DNA of 64,000 nucleotides from Paenibacillus sp. MMS20-IR301 (GCF_032302195.1 NZ_CP135275.1:3100001-3164000); one strand, 5' to 3'; positions 43,590 to 51,998 are shown, counted from the stretch's first letter. A program made the numbers and translations. The notes: a model not told the origin generated them from the letters alone.

Positions 43590-45473
43590 ATGAATATCAA
43601 TGAACTAATCACCCTATGGAATCATGCGAATTGCAAAGTCATAGATGTCCGCCGGATTACAATCAAAGCCGGTGAATCCCTGCTCTCCTATAAAATCCCT
43701 TCCAGCCTGTTTCTCATGTCTATCCGCGGCTATGCTACAGCGGAATTGGACCGGCAAATTCACCGCCTGCAGCGCGTTACAGTGCTTCATGCCGGTAAAG
43801 GGGCCATATTGAGCATTATTACGGGCAGCGAGGATCTGGAGTACTACTGCGTTTATTACAAAGCCGCCCTTATCCCCCCGGTACCGCCGGAACTTGCCAG
43901 ATTACCGGGACAGGACCACTCTTGGAATTATTCCTACCATGTAACGCCGGATAATCCTGTATTGCTCCACCGGATATTAAGCGAGCTGTATAAGGATTGG
44001 CGGAAGCAGAGACCGCTGATGCATTTACGCGCCCGCACTTCTTTATATCACTTCGTCTACGAACTCCTGGATCAGATGCAGGCACATGCCATCAAACCTG
44101 CCACACAGGATCTGGCCGCTCAGGTTGCCGCTATTATCCATGAGCATTATGAGGAGCCGATCAGCCTGGAGTTCCTGGCGGAAAGCGTAAATTACAGCAT
44201 CCCCCACTTATCCTCCTATTTCAAAACCCGTACCGGCCTCAGTCCTATTGATTATCTGATCAAGGTGCGTATGGATAAAGCAGGTTCCCTGCTGCTGGAA
44301 ACGGATGCTACGCTGAAGGAGATTGCCGTTGCCGTCGGCTACCAGGATCCGAATTACTTGGGCCGGCTGTTCAAAAAATACAAAGGCGTAGCTCCGATAC
44401 GCTATAGAGAGGTTCATGCCGGAAGGAGGCAGCCAGAAGATCGTCCTGTCATAACCATTGAATCCTCCATTGTCCCTCCTGAAGCATTTAACTATACTAA
44501 TATAATTGATAACCATTATCAGTTAGAGAGTATAGAAGAGGGGGATCTATTCATGCCAAAACTTTCAAGACCCGCGCTGGCCTCGTTATGGCTGCTAAGC
44601 TTCGTTCTGATTCTGAGCGCGTGCGGTACAAACAGCGCAGCGGAGCAGCCGCAGACCAAAGTTGTAGAAACCGTTAACGGTGAGGTAGAGGTACCCATAC
44701 ATCCGAAACGGATCGTTGCCGGTGAATATCTGGGCAGTCTGATTGCGGTAGGTATTACACCTATCGGAACATCCGATCATCATATTAAGAATCCTTATTT
44801 CCAGGAGTACTTAAAGGATGTTGCGAACATTGGGGAAGGCAACGGCAACGTAGAGAAGATTCTCGCGCTTGAACCGGATTTGATCATTATGGATGACATG
44901 TATCCTGAACTCAATGAGCAAATGGCAAAAATAGCGCCTACTGTTGTCATTCCGTACGCCTCCTTAAAAACAGTACATGAGGAGGTCACATATTTCGGCG
45001 ATCTGCTCGGACAGCAGACAGAAGCACAGGCATGGCTCGCTGATTATGACAGCCGCACTGCCAGTGCCAAAGAAAAAGTGCTGCAAGCTGTGCCTGCGGA
45101 CAGCACATTTTCAGTTATTGAATCAAGTGACAATAGCCTGATGGCTGTCGGTACATCATTCGGCAAAGGCGGCCAGCCGATATACAACGGATTCGGCTTC
45201 AAGCCGCCTGCAGATATCGCCGCCGAGCTGGCCGATCCCGGCTGGGCTTCCTTCTCAGCGGAGGTATTACCTAAATATGCGGGGGATTATATTATTCTGA
45301 CCTCTGATACGGCAACGCTGGATGAACTTAAAGCCGACCCCATCTGGGGATTGCTCCCGGCAGTCAAGAATAATCACGTCTTCTTATGGACAACTGACCG
45401 CTCCGGCTATTGGGACCCGATAGCCATTCTGAGCCAGACCGAAGAACTGGCTGCATGGCTGGTTAGCCTGTGA
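43590..45473 (+). CDS. AraC regulator read in frame into a ferric-siderophore-binding lipoprotein
   Basis: A single 627-codon frame with two complete modules. Residues 1 to about 303 are an AraC regulator: an N-terminal sensor-like domain, then the double HTH (SLEFLAESVNYSIPHLSSYF, TLKEIAVAVGYQDPNYLGRL, KGVAPIRYREV). Residues about 322-627 are a FecB/FeuA-type siderophore-binding protein that starts with its own lipoprotein signal (LLSFVLILSACG). In B. subtilis Btr, HTH and a FeuA-like domain are also fused, but without a lipobox. The 20-30 residue linker is encoded by DNA that looks like a Fur-regulated promoter and ribosome binding site. This may therefore be two genes lacking a stop between them. 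ATG 43590 follows GGAAGG by 12 bases. Confidence 0.8.
   Translation: MNINELITLWNHANCKVIDVRRITIKAGESLLSYKIPSSLFLMSIRGYATAELDRQIHRLQRVTVLHAGKGAILSIITGSEDLEYYCVYYKAALIPPVPPELARLPGQDHSWNYSYHVTPDNPVLLHRILSELYKDWRKQRPLMHLRARTSLYHFVYELLDQMQAHAIKPATQDLAAQVAAIIHEHYEEPISLEFLAESVNYSIPHLSSYFKTRTGLSPIDYLIKVRMDKAGSLLLETDATLKEIAVAVGYQDPNYLGRLFKKYKGVAPIRYREVHAGRRQPEDRPVITIESSIVPPEAFNYTNIIDNHYQLESIEEGDLFMPKLSRPALASLWLLSFVLILSACGTNSAAEQPQTKVVETVNGEVEVPIHPKRIVAGEYLGSLIAVGITPIGTSDHHIKNPYFQEYLKDVANIGEGNGNVEKILALEPDLIIMDDMYPELNEQMAKIAPTVVIPYASLKTVHEEVTYFGDLLGQQTEAQAWLADYDSRTASAKEKVLQAVPADSTFSVIESSDNSLMAVGTSFGKGGQPIYNGFGFKPPADIAAELADPGWASFSAEVLPKYAGDYIILTSDTATLDELKADPIWGLLPAVKNNHVFLWTTDRSGYWDPIAILSQTEELAAWLVSL
44501..44544 (+). 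promoter_or_regulatory. Fur box overlapping a -10 element, plus ribosome binding site, inside the AraC-lipoprotein frame
   Basis: TATAAT (44501-44506) is immediately followed by TGATAACCATTATCA (44507-44521). This matches the 7-1-7 Fur consensus TGATAATNATTATCA at all but one of the defined positions. AGAGGGGG (44537-44544) lies eight bases before the internal ATG at 44553. No good -35 box is visible. Iron-repressed transcription of the lipoprotein is expected. Confidence 0.65.
44553..45473 (+). CDS. Internal start: ferric-siderophore-binding lipoprotein alone
   Basis: Same frame as the longer AraC fusion, initiated at the internal ATG with AGAGGGGG eight bases upstream. The product is 306 residues, the normal size for FeuA/FhuD-like ABC-transporter binding proteins. 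The N-terminal signal MPKLSRPALASLWLLSFVLI is followed by the lipobox LSAC. The mature domain has IHPKRIVAGEYLGSLIAVGI, VEKILALEPDLIIMDD and the C-terminal AVKNNHVFLWTTDRSGYW. No permease or ATPase gene is adjacent, so it must serve a transporter encoded elsewhere. Confidence 0.6.
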   Translation: MPKLSRPALASLWLLSFVLILSACGTNSAAEQPQTKVVETVNGEVEVPIHPKRIVAGEYLGSLIAVGITPIGTSDHHIKNPYFQEYLKDVANIGEGNGNVEKILALEPDLIIMDDMYPELNEQMAKIAPTVVIPYASLKTVHEEVTYFGDLLGQQTEAQAWLADYDSRTASAKEKVLQAVPADSTFSVIESSDNSLMAVGTSFGKGGQPIYNGFGFKPPADIAAELADPGWASFSAEVLPKYAGDYIILTSDTATLDELKADPIWGLLPAVKNNHVFLWTTDRSGYWDPIAILSQTEELAAWLVSL

Positions 45474-45474
45474 G

Positions 45475-46131
45475 TTATTTGCGGTCAAGCAGCAGCTCCT
45501 GCAGGGCAAACAATGTCTCTACCGGCTTGAAATAGAGGTGTCCATCCGGCCAGGGCTGGAAATGCAGATCCATTCGTGAGTCACTCCATACCTCCGGAGT
45601 ACCCGAGGTCGCCAGCTTCTTCGGCAGCACAGGTTCTTCCACCACGGCCGGGAACTCCTGGTAGCCGAACAGCAGGTTCTCATGGATTCCGATCACTTCA
45701 TATTTCGGCCCGTAGAAGGCCTGCTCTTCCTGAAGCTGATAGTGGTAGTACACATAACTGGCCGCCATTTCCGGCTTCAGATGCGCTACCCTTCCAACCT
45801 GCTGCTCCGGCTTAGTCTTCCGCCGCCAATGAGCGGCATCGCCCGGTGCATTGAAGTGAAACACATCAATCAGCGGAATCCACTGGCGGGGCTGGTCTTG
45901 CCCCGGCCAATCGGCCAGATACTGCGCGGCCTGCGGTAATACTGCTTCCGGCAGGATGGCTTCCTCCATACATTCATAGTAGAGGAATACATTATGCTTC
46001 CAGCGGAACCCGGCAGCTGTCATTAATAGGCCTTCCTCAATCAATCTTGCTGCAGCACCGCCAGTCCGCAAATAATGAATGCCTGCTTCGCCTGAATCCT
46101 TCAGACAGGCTCTTGCCATTACCCTGATCAT
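45475..46131 (-). CDS. Hypothetical 218-residue protein
   Basis: A cytosolic protein of mixed composition, rich in aromatic residues (FLYYECMEEAIL, YVYYHYQLQEEQAFYGPKY). The middle segment QWIPLIDVFHFNAPGDAAHW and the end MDLHFQPWPDGHLYFKPVETL are well-formed, but no catalytic motif or family is recognised. The ATG at 46131 has GGAGG eight bases upstream. Its stop is one base from the stop of the convergent lipoprotein gene. It lies 32 bases downstream of the DUF1801 gene and may be co-transcribed with it. Confidence 0.6.
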   Translation of the reverse strand: MIRVMARACLKDSGEAGIHYLRTGGAAARLIEEGLLMTAAGFRWKHNVFLYYECMEEAILPEAVLPQAAQYLADWPGQDQPRQWIPLIDVFHFNAPGDAAHWRRKTKPEQQVGRVAHLKPEMAASYVYYHYQLQEEQAFYGPKYEVIGIHENLLFGYQEFPAVVEEPVLPKKLATSGTPEVWSDSRMDLHFQPWPDGHLYFKPVETLFALQELLLDRK

Positions 46132-46163
46132 CACCTCTGCCTCCACTTCTTACTTCCTGTTTC

Positions 46164-46553
46164 TTACTTCTTCTTCTTCGGCTTGACCGCAGCCAGCTTC
46201 TGATTCTCTTCTACTCTGAATTTTACAATCCGGGTGATCAATTCATACGGGAGCGGCTCATGAATCGGAAACTGTACGGAGCCTTTCGCCCCCTTATACT
46301 TTGCAAGTTCCTCTTTGAAGGCTTCAATTCCCTGCGGCGCCGGATAGAAGCCGATGTGATTCTTGAAGGCGGCGAAATGCACCAGATTCTTATGCAGGAA
46401 AAAGGTCGGCATCTGGTAGCTGATTTTCTCCACAGCCTCCGGTGCCGCCTCCTGAATGACCTCTCTCACCTTCTGCAGAAGCTCCCGGACTTCAGGCTCA
46501 AACGCGGCAATATACTGATCGATAGTCTCCAGTGTGCTTTTGTTATCTTCCAT
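46164..46553 (-). CDS. DUF1801/YdhG-family protein (iron-chaperone-like)
   Basis: A 129-residue protein of the DUF1801 fold: TIDQYIAAFEPEVRELLQKV, EKISYQMPTFFLHKNLVHFA, FKNHIGFYPAPQGIEAF and KGSVQFPIHEPLPYELI. The C terminus is a Lys-rich tail. B. subtilis YdhG/Fra of this family has been described as a frataxin-like iron carrier. The tie to the neighbouring iron-linked lipoprotein gene is suggestive only. AGGAGG lies upstream of the ATG. It is followed by the 218-residue hypothetical gene and preceded by a kinase-like gene, all on the minus strand. Confidence 0.82.
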   Translation of the reverse strand: MEDNKSTLETIDQYIAAFEPEVRELLQKVREVIQEAAPEAVEKISYQMPTFFLHKNLVHFAAFKNHIGFYPAPQGIEAFKEELAKYKGAKGSVQFPIHEPLPYELITRIVKFRVEENQKLAAVKPKKKK

Positions 46554-46573
46554 ACTCTATTCATCCTCCTAAG

Positions 46574-47590
46574 TTAATCTATGGCCGCAAGCCATTCTAA
46601 GCAGACCGGAATGAATCCGGCATATTCATTCAGCGCTTGCAGCGTAGGCAGCACCTGGCTCGTCCCAAGCTCCCGCTCAGCCTCATCCGGGCCCTCCAGC
46701 CCGAGTGACCGCCGGATGCTGTATTCCAGCCAGCCCAGCTTACCCTGATAGCCCCCGCTTAACACTTCCGGCCAGGGATCAAGAATCTCTCCCCCGCGGC
46801 TGCGGTAAGCACGGATGATTGCATTGAATGCTTCCTTACGGACATGGCCGCTTTCAAAGTCTGACCAATAGAGCGCTACTTCAATCAGCTCCTGGGCCGG
46901 GTTAATCCAGCCGGCTGCCTCCCAGTCAATGATGACGGGCTGGCCGTCAGGCGCCCACAACACATTCTTCGGGTCGAGATCCCGGTGGCTGATCAGCCTG
47001 TTGCCCTTCAGCACCGGTACGGCTGCACTCACCTGCGCTTCATAACCGCATAGCTTGTCCGCCGCAGCATGCAGCGCGGCAGCCCACGGATGCCCCATTG
47101 CCCGGCCCTGCCCGGCATATTCTTCCCAATCCGTCTGCTGCAGATCAGCCTCCGGCTCCTTAGGGAATTCATTATGAAGCGGAGTGAAATCCGCCAAATG
47201 AATGGCAGCAAGAGTTTCCCCTATAAGGATGCAATGCCGGGTACTGGCAGCAGCTGCGCGTATGGATTGGCCTTGAACCCAGGGAAACAGCAGATAGTAC
47301 TGCCCATCCGCCTCATGCATACAGCCCAGCTCCTGCCGGATGGCCGGAAGGGCGTTAATCCCCTGGCGGAGGGCAAGCACGGCTGCTTTTTCTGCGGCTA
47401 TCGTATTCAGCATTGCAGCTTCCCGCAGCATGATTTGCGGATTCAGCGCTTTTACCGCGTACTCGGCTTCATCCGTGGTCATCCGGTACATCCGGTGCAG
47501 GAATCCGCCGAAGATTTGCTCAGGCTCTGCGCCCAGTGATCCCAATCTATATGTGGCACACAGCTTTTCAAAATTCAATTTATAGTTCAT
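46574..47590 (-). CDS. Aminoglycoside-phosphotransferase-fold kinase
   Basis: A 338-residue protein of the APH/choline-kinase fold. The Brenner motif is LISHRDLDPKNVLW with catalytic Asp and Asn. It is followed by VIIDWEAAGWINPAQELIEV, carrying the metal-binding Asp. The N-lobe is TDEAEYAVKALNPQIMLREA. It would phosphorylate a small hydroxylated substrate; drug resistance cannot be assumed, as most such chromosomal genes are of unknown use. The start was moved to the ATG six bases after AAGGGGGA. It may form an operon with the DUF1801 and hypothetical genes (21- and 33-base gaps). Confidence 0.82.
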   Translation of the reverse strand: MNYKLNFEKLCATYRLGSLGAEPEQIFGGFLHRMYRMTTDEAEYAVKALNPQIMLREAAMLNTIAAEKAAVLALRQGINALPAIRQELGCMHEADGQYYLLFPWVQGQSIRAAAASTRHCILIGETLAAIHLADFTPLHNEFPKEPEADLQQTDWEEYAGQGRAMGHPWAAALHAAADKLCGYEAQVSAAVPVLKGNRLISHRDLDPKNVLWAPDGQPVIIDWEAAGWINPAQELIEVALYWSDFESGHVRKEAFNAIIRAYRSRGGEILDPWPEVLSGGYQGKLGWLEYSIRRSLGLEGPDEAERELGTSQVLPTLQALNEYAGFIPVCLEWLAAID

Positions 47591-47708
47591 GGTGTCCCCC
47601 TTCATAATAACGCTTACTTATACTTTAGCATGAAGGTGGTTATTTATGGTATAACAACACGAATAGACCGCAGCTGCTGCGGCCTATCCTTCAATTATTA
47701 CAGGGCGC

Positions 47709-48422
47709 TCACATTTTCCGGTCTGCTATGCGGCGGTATTGATCTGTCACAGCAACCGGCAGACTGCCCTTCAAATAGAACCGGTCCTTGACCTTCCAGG
47801 TGTGGCTCCCCTTATCCTTCCTGCGCATATATACATAATTGTAGGGAGTGGTCGCGTATATTCTATACCCTTTAGCCTTACATTTTCTTAGAAAAGCTAC
47901 ATCTTCACCGAGGGACCGGTCGGGAAAAGCAGCCTCCCGCGCCACCTTCCTCTTGAACAGCAGCGTGCCTCCCTGGATAAAATGAACATGTTTATTCTTT
48001 TCCCGGGGTGAGCGGATAATCAGCTTCCTGCCCGCTGCGAGGTACACCAGGCAGGCATGCTTGCCGACGATTTCACTGCGGGTGCGGCCAAGCGCCTGAA
48101 CCTGCTCCTGTAAATAAAACGGTGAATAATAGTCATCATCGTCGAACTTGGCCAGTAACGGATAACGTGAGGCAGCAATTCCGCAGTTCAGGCATTGTCC
48201 CAAAGATATCCTCTCAGGAACCTTATAAACTGTGATATTGCTGTACGCACGGGCTGTACGCTGATACGTCTTCAGGTTCATCCTGTCGTTGTTAAGGATA
48301 ATAATTAACTCTTTATTGGCATACCGCTGATTGTTGAAATTGCGCAGAACATTATTAAAAAACTGCGGGCGGTTAGTACATACAATAACTGATACGCCCG
48401 TTCTGCCGGATTTCGTACTCAT
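47709..48422 (-). CDS. GT2-family glycosyltransferase
   Basis: A 237-residue GT-A enzyme. It begins VSVIVCTNRPQFFNNVLRNF, has the D-x-D metal site in LLAKFDDDDYYSPFYL and an acceptor-side acidic motif SLGEDVAFLRKCKAKG. It is shorter than many GT2 enzymes and lacks membrane helices, so it is cytosolic or peripheral. Paenibacillus and Bacillus carry such genes near spore-surface or polysaccharide loci; no such context is visible here. Donor and acceptor are unknown. Confidence 0.88.
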   Translation of the reverse strand: MSTKSGRTGVSVIVCTNRPQFFNNVLRNFNNQRYANKELIIILNNDRMNLKTYQRTARAYSNITVYKVPERISLGQCLNCGIAASRYPLLAKFDDDDYYSPFYLQEQVQALGRTRSEIVGKHACLVYLAAGRKLIIRSPREKNKHVHFIQGGTLLFKRKVAREAAFPDRSLGEDVAFLRKCKAKGYRIYATTPYNYVYMRRKDKGSHTWKVKDRFYLKGSLPVAVTDQYRRIADRKM

Positions 48423-48493
48423 AGCCAGCCCTCCCCTGTCATCCCTTCAGGATATGAAGTAATCCAGGCGCAGGTTTGGGCCTTTGCTCCTGC

Positions 48494-49738
48494 CTAGTTA
48501 ATCTTAGTTAACAGCCATTTCTGGGCATCCGTTCCATTATCGGTCCATTGCTGTACTACCGCTCCGTCCGCTGTTGAGGAATTGGATACATCCATCGCGA
48601 GGCCGCTTGCTTTGGAAATAAGCTTGTAGTAGCCGCCGCCTGCATCGACAATGCTCCACCTCTGGGCGTTGCTGCCGTTATCATTGGCCTGTTGCAGCTG
48701 CACTCCGCTGGCGGTGGAGGCATTCGGAACATCCAGCAGCTTGCCGCTGTGCATAGCCGTCAGCTTGTAGTAGCCGTCGCCGGTGCTCTCTATTCTGAAC
48801 TGCTGGTTGCTGGCGGTGTAATTCGTCCATTGATGCATTTTGGCTCCATCGGCGGTGGAGACATCCTTCACATCCAGCACCTTCCCGCTTGCTTTACAGG
48901 CTAAAGTGTAAATTCCGCCGCTGACAATGCCGCTTGAAGGCGCACCGGCCTGATATACACGTACATAATCAACGAGCATTTGTGCCGGGAAGCTGGTGGA
49001 GCTGTTCGGGGCTCCCGGCCAGTTGCCGCCTACCGCTAGATTCAGCAGCAGAAAGAATGGCCGCTGGAATTCCTCTGTGTTACCTGTTCCGTTCTCGATG
49101 TAGAACTGATTGAACTGGTTGCCGTCAACAAACCACTTGATATATTTGGAGTCCCATTCCACGCTGTATACATGATACTGGGAGAAATCCAGGCTGCCCG
49201 AGACCTGCCCGTATTCGGCATGGCCGCCTGCATCCCAGTGCACCGTACCGTTGACGAAGGCATTATTGTTGACCCGCTCCATAATATCCAGCTCCCCGGA
49301 GCTGGGCCAGCCGACTGTATTAATATTAGAACCGAGCATCCAAAAAGCCGGCCATATCCCCTGTCCGGAAGGCAGCTTGATTCTCGCTTCGATTTTGCCG
49401 TAAGTGAAATTCTTCAGCCCCTGCGTCTTGATCCGGGCCGAAGTATAATTCATGCCCCCATAGGATTCTTTAAGTGCAGTGATGACAAGATTGCCTCCGG
49501 TCACCTGCAGATTCTGTGTCCGGTTCGTATAGTATTGCAGTTCATTGTTCCCCCAGCCGCCGCTGCCCGTGCCGGTTTCAGCGGTCCAGTTAGACGTATT
49601 CAGGGAGGAGCCGTCGAATTCATCGCTCCAGGCCAGATTCCAGCTTGAAGCTGCACTGGAATTCGCCGCAGGCACCAGTGCGATTAATAATGTGAACAGC
49701 AGAAACAGGCTTAGGACTTTTCCTCTTCTCAACATCAT
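48494..49738 (-). CDS. Secreted GH16 beta-glucanase with ricin-type lectin domain
   Basis: A 414-residue exported glycoside hydrolase. The signal peptide (RRGKVLSLFLLFTLLIALVP, cleavage near SSAA) precedes a GH16 domain of about 240 residues with NLAWSDEFDGSSLN, WPAFWMLGSN and the catalytic GELDIMERV (E-x-D-x-x-E with nucleophile and acid/base Glu). After VRVYQAG comes a ricin-B/CBM13 beta-trefoil of about 140 residues with three repeats (VLDVKDVSTADGAKMHQWT, LLDVPNASTASGVQLQQAN, AMDVSNSSTADGAVVQQWT). It probably cleaves beta-1,3 or mixed-link glucans of fungal or plant walls. AGGAGG precedes the ATG. Confidence 0.92.
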   Translation of the reverse strand: MMLRRGKVLSLFLLFTLLIALVPAANSSAASSWNLAWSDEFDGSSLNTSNWTAETGTGSGGWGNNELQYYTNRTQNLQVTGGNLVITALKESYGGMNYTSARIKTQGLKNFTYGKIEARIKLPSGQGIWPAFWMLGSNINTVGWPSSGELDIMERVNNNAFVNGTVHWDAGGHAEYGQVSGSLDFSQYHVYSVEWDSKYIKWFVDGNQFNQFYIENGTGNTEEFQRPFFLLLNLAVGGNWPGAPNSSTSFPAQMLVDYVRVYQAGAPSSGIVSGGIYTLACKASGKVLDVKDVSTADGAKMHQWTNYTASNQQFRIESTGDGYYKLTAMHSGKLLDVPNASTASGVQLQQANDNGSNAQRWSIVDAGGGYYKLISKASGLAMDVSNSSTADGAVVQQWTDNGTDAQKWLLTKIN

Positions 49739-49937
49739 TGTCCTCCTCTTGGCAATCCGAAGTTGTCAGCTTTATTTCAATGCACGCGTACGTTCGTACA
49801 GTTGAAACCTTACCCAACCGGTTTCGAAAGCGGCTACATACCCATATATATCGCTTTTGCCTTTGCTAAGAACCGCGAATTTGTCAATTTACCGAACAAC
49901 GCGCGGACACTGATTACGGGATTCTGCTGAACAAGTG

Positions 49938-49977
49938 GAAACGGCTACGCCGTCCTTTCTAAGGACGGTGCCGTTTC
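49938..49977. repeat. Intergenic hairpin repeat
   Basis: GAAACGGC/GCCGTTTC outer arms and CCGTCCTT/AAGGACGG inner arms form a nearly continuous stem of about 16 bp. It resembles a palindromic repeat unit rather than a terminator, as no T tract follows. The surrounding stretch 49739-50213 has no gene; it holds this hairpin and the 50012-50095 repeat. Confidence 0.6.
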
Positions 49978-50011
49978 AGCGAGAAATAGAAGGATAACTT
50001 ATCAGGTGCAA

Positions 50012-50095
50012 CATATAAATTCTTATATTTGAACAAATTTGCCCTCCGGGCGAGCTTAACTGCCTGCTCAATTGACCTGGTGAAGACTTTGAATC
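50012..50095. repeat. Dispersed intergenic repeat, copy A
   Basis: The core GCCCTCCGGGCGAGCTTAAC (from 50041) with an AT-rich left flank (ATAAATTCTTATATTTGAAC) and a right flank CTGGTGAAGAC matches a second copy near 62108-62215. Coding capacity is absent. Confidence 0.6.
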
Positions 50096-50288
50096 CCTGA
50101 CAAGAAGAGTAGACCGCCACACTATACTTTTTCAAGTTAACCGCATCTTGCTGCGGACAGGAGAGACGTTAAATTGTAAAAATCACCTATGTACCAATCC
50201 TTAACGGACACCATGAAGTAGACTAATAGGTGGACACGGCAAACCCAACCCATGGATAATAGAATAAATGCCAGAAGAGGTGAACGCC

Positions 50289-50582
50289 GTGTCAGAACGG
50301 AAGCGATATAACCGAAAGTTTAAAGAAGAAACGGTAAAGTACATCCAAGAACAACGGAAGTCCATGGATGAGATTGCCCTCGAGCTCAATATTCCAAAAG
50401 GAACACTGAAAGGTTGGATGAGCACGTACCGTCAGTTCCCCGATGAACCGTTTGTAGGCAGTGGCCGGCTGCGTAGCCAAGAACAACAGATTGTGGACCT
50501 CGAGCAAAAGAATAAGGATCTGGAAGAGGAGATCGCCATCTTAAAAAAAGCCATGCACATCTTCAGCAAAGACCGGAGCTAG
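50289..50582 (+). CDS. IS3-family transposase OrfA
   Basis: A 97-residue N-terminal transposase part with a helix-turn-helix (YNRKFKEETVKYIQEQRKS, IALELNIPKGTLKGWMSTY) and a leucine-zipper-like coil (EQQIVDLEQKNKDLEEEIAI). The GTG start has GAGGTG six bases upstream. Near its end a TTAAAAAAAG run (A7 at 50543-50549) is a typical -1 slippery site leading into the OrfB frame. Confidence 0.88.
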   Translation: MSERKRYNRKFKEETVKYIQEQRKSMDEIALELNIPKGTLKGWMSTYRQFPDEPFVGSGRLRSQEQQIVDLEQKNKDLEEEIAILKKAMHIFSKDRS

Positions 50583-50611
50583 GGTTTCAGTTTATTGAGG
50601 AACACCGTTCC

Positions 50612-51463
50612 ATGTTCCGGATTGAGAAGATGTGCAGCGTACTTGGCGTCTCCCGCAGCGGCTACTATAAATGGCGAAAGACCCCTCCCAGTGACCGAAA
50701 GAAACGACAGGAGCAGTTGGTGAAGCGCATTGAGTACCACTTTTACGATAACGATAAAATCTATGGCAGTCCGAAAATCACCAAAAAGCTGCAAGAAGAA
50801 GGGTTTACGGTGGGTGAAAAAACCGTAGGCCGACTCATGCGGGCGCATAAGTTCCGTTCCGAAGCCATGAGAAAATTCAATGTCCAGACGACGGATTCCA
50901 ACCATGATTTCCCGATTGCCCCCAACTGGCTAAACCAGCATTTTGATGTGTGTACCCAACCGAACCAGGTATGGGTAACGGATATTACCTACATCCGAAC
51001 ACGCCAAGGCACGGTCTATTTGGCAAGCGTATTAGACTTATTTACGCGTAAGATTGTAGGCTGGAAGCTAGGGAACCGGATGAAAGTGGAACTGGTATCT
51101 GGCGCGCTAGCGAGGGCCTACGAGGCTCAGCAGCCGGGGAAGGGACTGATCCACCATTCAGACCGGGGAAGCCAGTACGCCTCTGCAGACTACCGGAAAA
51201 AGCTGAAAGAGTACCATATGATTCGTAGCATGAGCCGCCGTGGAAACTGCTACGACAATGCTTGCATTGAATCGTTCCACAGCATTCTGAAACGGGAACT
51301 CATTTACCGCAGAAAGTTTGAGACGCAAAAAGAAGCTGAACACCAACTGTTTCAATACATTGAGTTCTTTTACAACCGGAAGCGAATCCACAGTAAACTG
51401 GGATACCTGTCTCCGGATCGCTTCGAATCCCTATACTACCGTAATCTAAAACTTGCAAAATGA
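50612..51463 (+). CDS. IS3-family transposase OrfB (DDE catalytic part)
   Basis: A 283-residue integrase-core protein. The DDE residues are in WVTDITYIRT, IHHSDRGSQYAS and NACIESFHSILKRE. The N-terminal region is EKMCSVLGVSRSGYYKW (HTH_21 type). The frame is open upstream through the A7 tract of OrfA in the -1 phase (LGFQFIEEHRSMFRIEKM). The functional product is thus probably an OrfAB fusion made by programmed frameshifting, and the ATG at 50612 may not be used. Confidence 0.9.
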   Translation: MFRIEKMCSVLGVSRSGYYKWRKTPPSDRKKRQEQLVKRIEYHFYDNDKIYGSPKITKKLQEEGFTVGEKTVGRLMRAHKFRSEAMRKFNVQTTDSNHDFPIAPNWLNQHFDVCTQPNQVWVTDITYIRTRQGTVYLASVLDLFTRKIVGWKLGNRMKVELVSGALARAYEAQQPGKGLIHHSDRGSQYASADYRKKLKEYHMIRSMSRRGNCYDNACIESFHSILKRELIYRRKFETQKEAEHQLFQYIEFFYNRKRIHSKLGYLSPDRFESLYYRNLKLAK

Positions 51464-51500
51464 CCTGTTTTTCCGTGTCCACTCTATTGACAGAAGTACA

Positions 51501-51880
51501 CCAGCGCCGTTATTTCGCTGCAAAAGTAGGGTTAGCTACCTGAAAAGTGCTGAATAAGGGCTGTGATGTCCTCAAAGCTGCCAATTGGGCCGATAATCAG
51601 CTATTAAAGGCTGTGGTGTCCGCAAGGGTCAGACTTGTCACCTATTCACCCGGAGAAATGGTATTTCTTCACCAATACCTTGCGCAAGCGCAACATTCAG
51701 CCTGCATGGTCGGAGTTTGCCCGATTGCTGATCGATATGGCCTCCTTCGTTCTTTAGGCAGCGGCGCTGCTCCATTTCAATGACGGTCACCACACCATCC
51801 GCACTCTCTGCCACATTCTTCACCGCCTTAGCCATCTCTTCGCTGTTATCCACTTTTTATTGCGTTGTATCATTTCCTAT
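51501..51880. other. Non-coding stretch with possible gene debris downstream of the IS element
   Basis: No convincing gene is seen in this 380-base stretch. A plus-strand frame ending KRNIQPAWSEFARLLIDMAS and a minus-strand frame beginning MDNSEEMAKAVKNVAESADG look protein-like. Each lacks a start context or a recognisable domain. They are best read as remnants of genes lost around the insertion. Confidence 0.35.
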
Positions 51881-51908
51881 GAAAAAACCGCCTCCATCCG
51901 GAAGCGGT
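51881..51908 (-). terminator. Terminator of the 211-residue protein gene (end of dynamin operon)
   Basis: On the minus strand ACCGCTTCC-GGAT-GGAGGCGGT (one T-G pair) is followed by TTTTTT. Confidence 0.8.
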
Positions 51909-51998
51909 CTAATCATGGCCTGGAAAACAGGCTATACAGCAGTAACAGGTTAGCGCTCCTGCCGTCTTTCGGCTAAAGGGCCGTATTTCTTGAGGCGG

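Larger units (their letters stand above)
50214..51500 (+). mobile_element. IS3-family insertion sequence
   Basis: A 1.29-kb element with two overlapping-frame genes and imperfect terminal inverted repeats. The inner part GTGGACACGG is found at about 50230 and, inverted, at about 51472-51482. If the ends are taken as TG...CA at 50214 and 51500, a 3-base CCA direct repeat flanks it, consistent with IS3-family target duplication. Both open frames are intact, so it is probably active. It lies in non-coding DNA between GH16 and the dynamin region. Confidence 0.85.

Noticed and set aside
44401..44560. A frameshift or stop codon separating AraC and lipoprotein
   Set aside because: Frame read codon by codon from 43590 to 45473 with no stop; the junction is truly open in this sequence.
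47664..47685. Hairpin after the GT2 gene as terminator
   Set aside because: Only six clean base pairs and no T tract; not strong enough to annotate.
51547..51783. Possible small gene downstream of the IS element
   Set aside because: No ribosome binding site or family; competing frames look equally remnant-like, so recorded only as debris.
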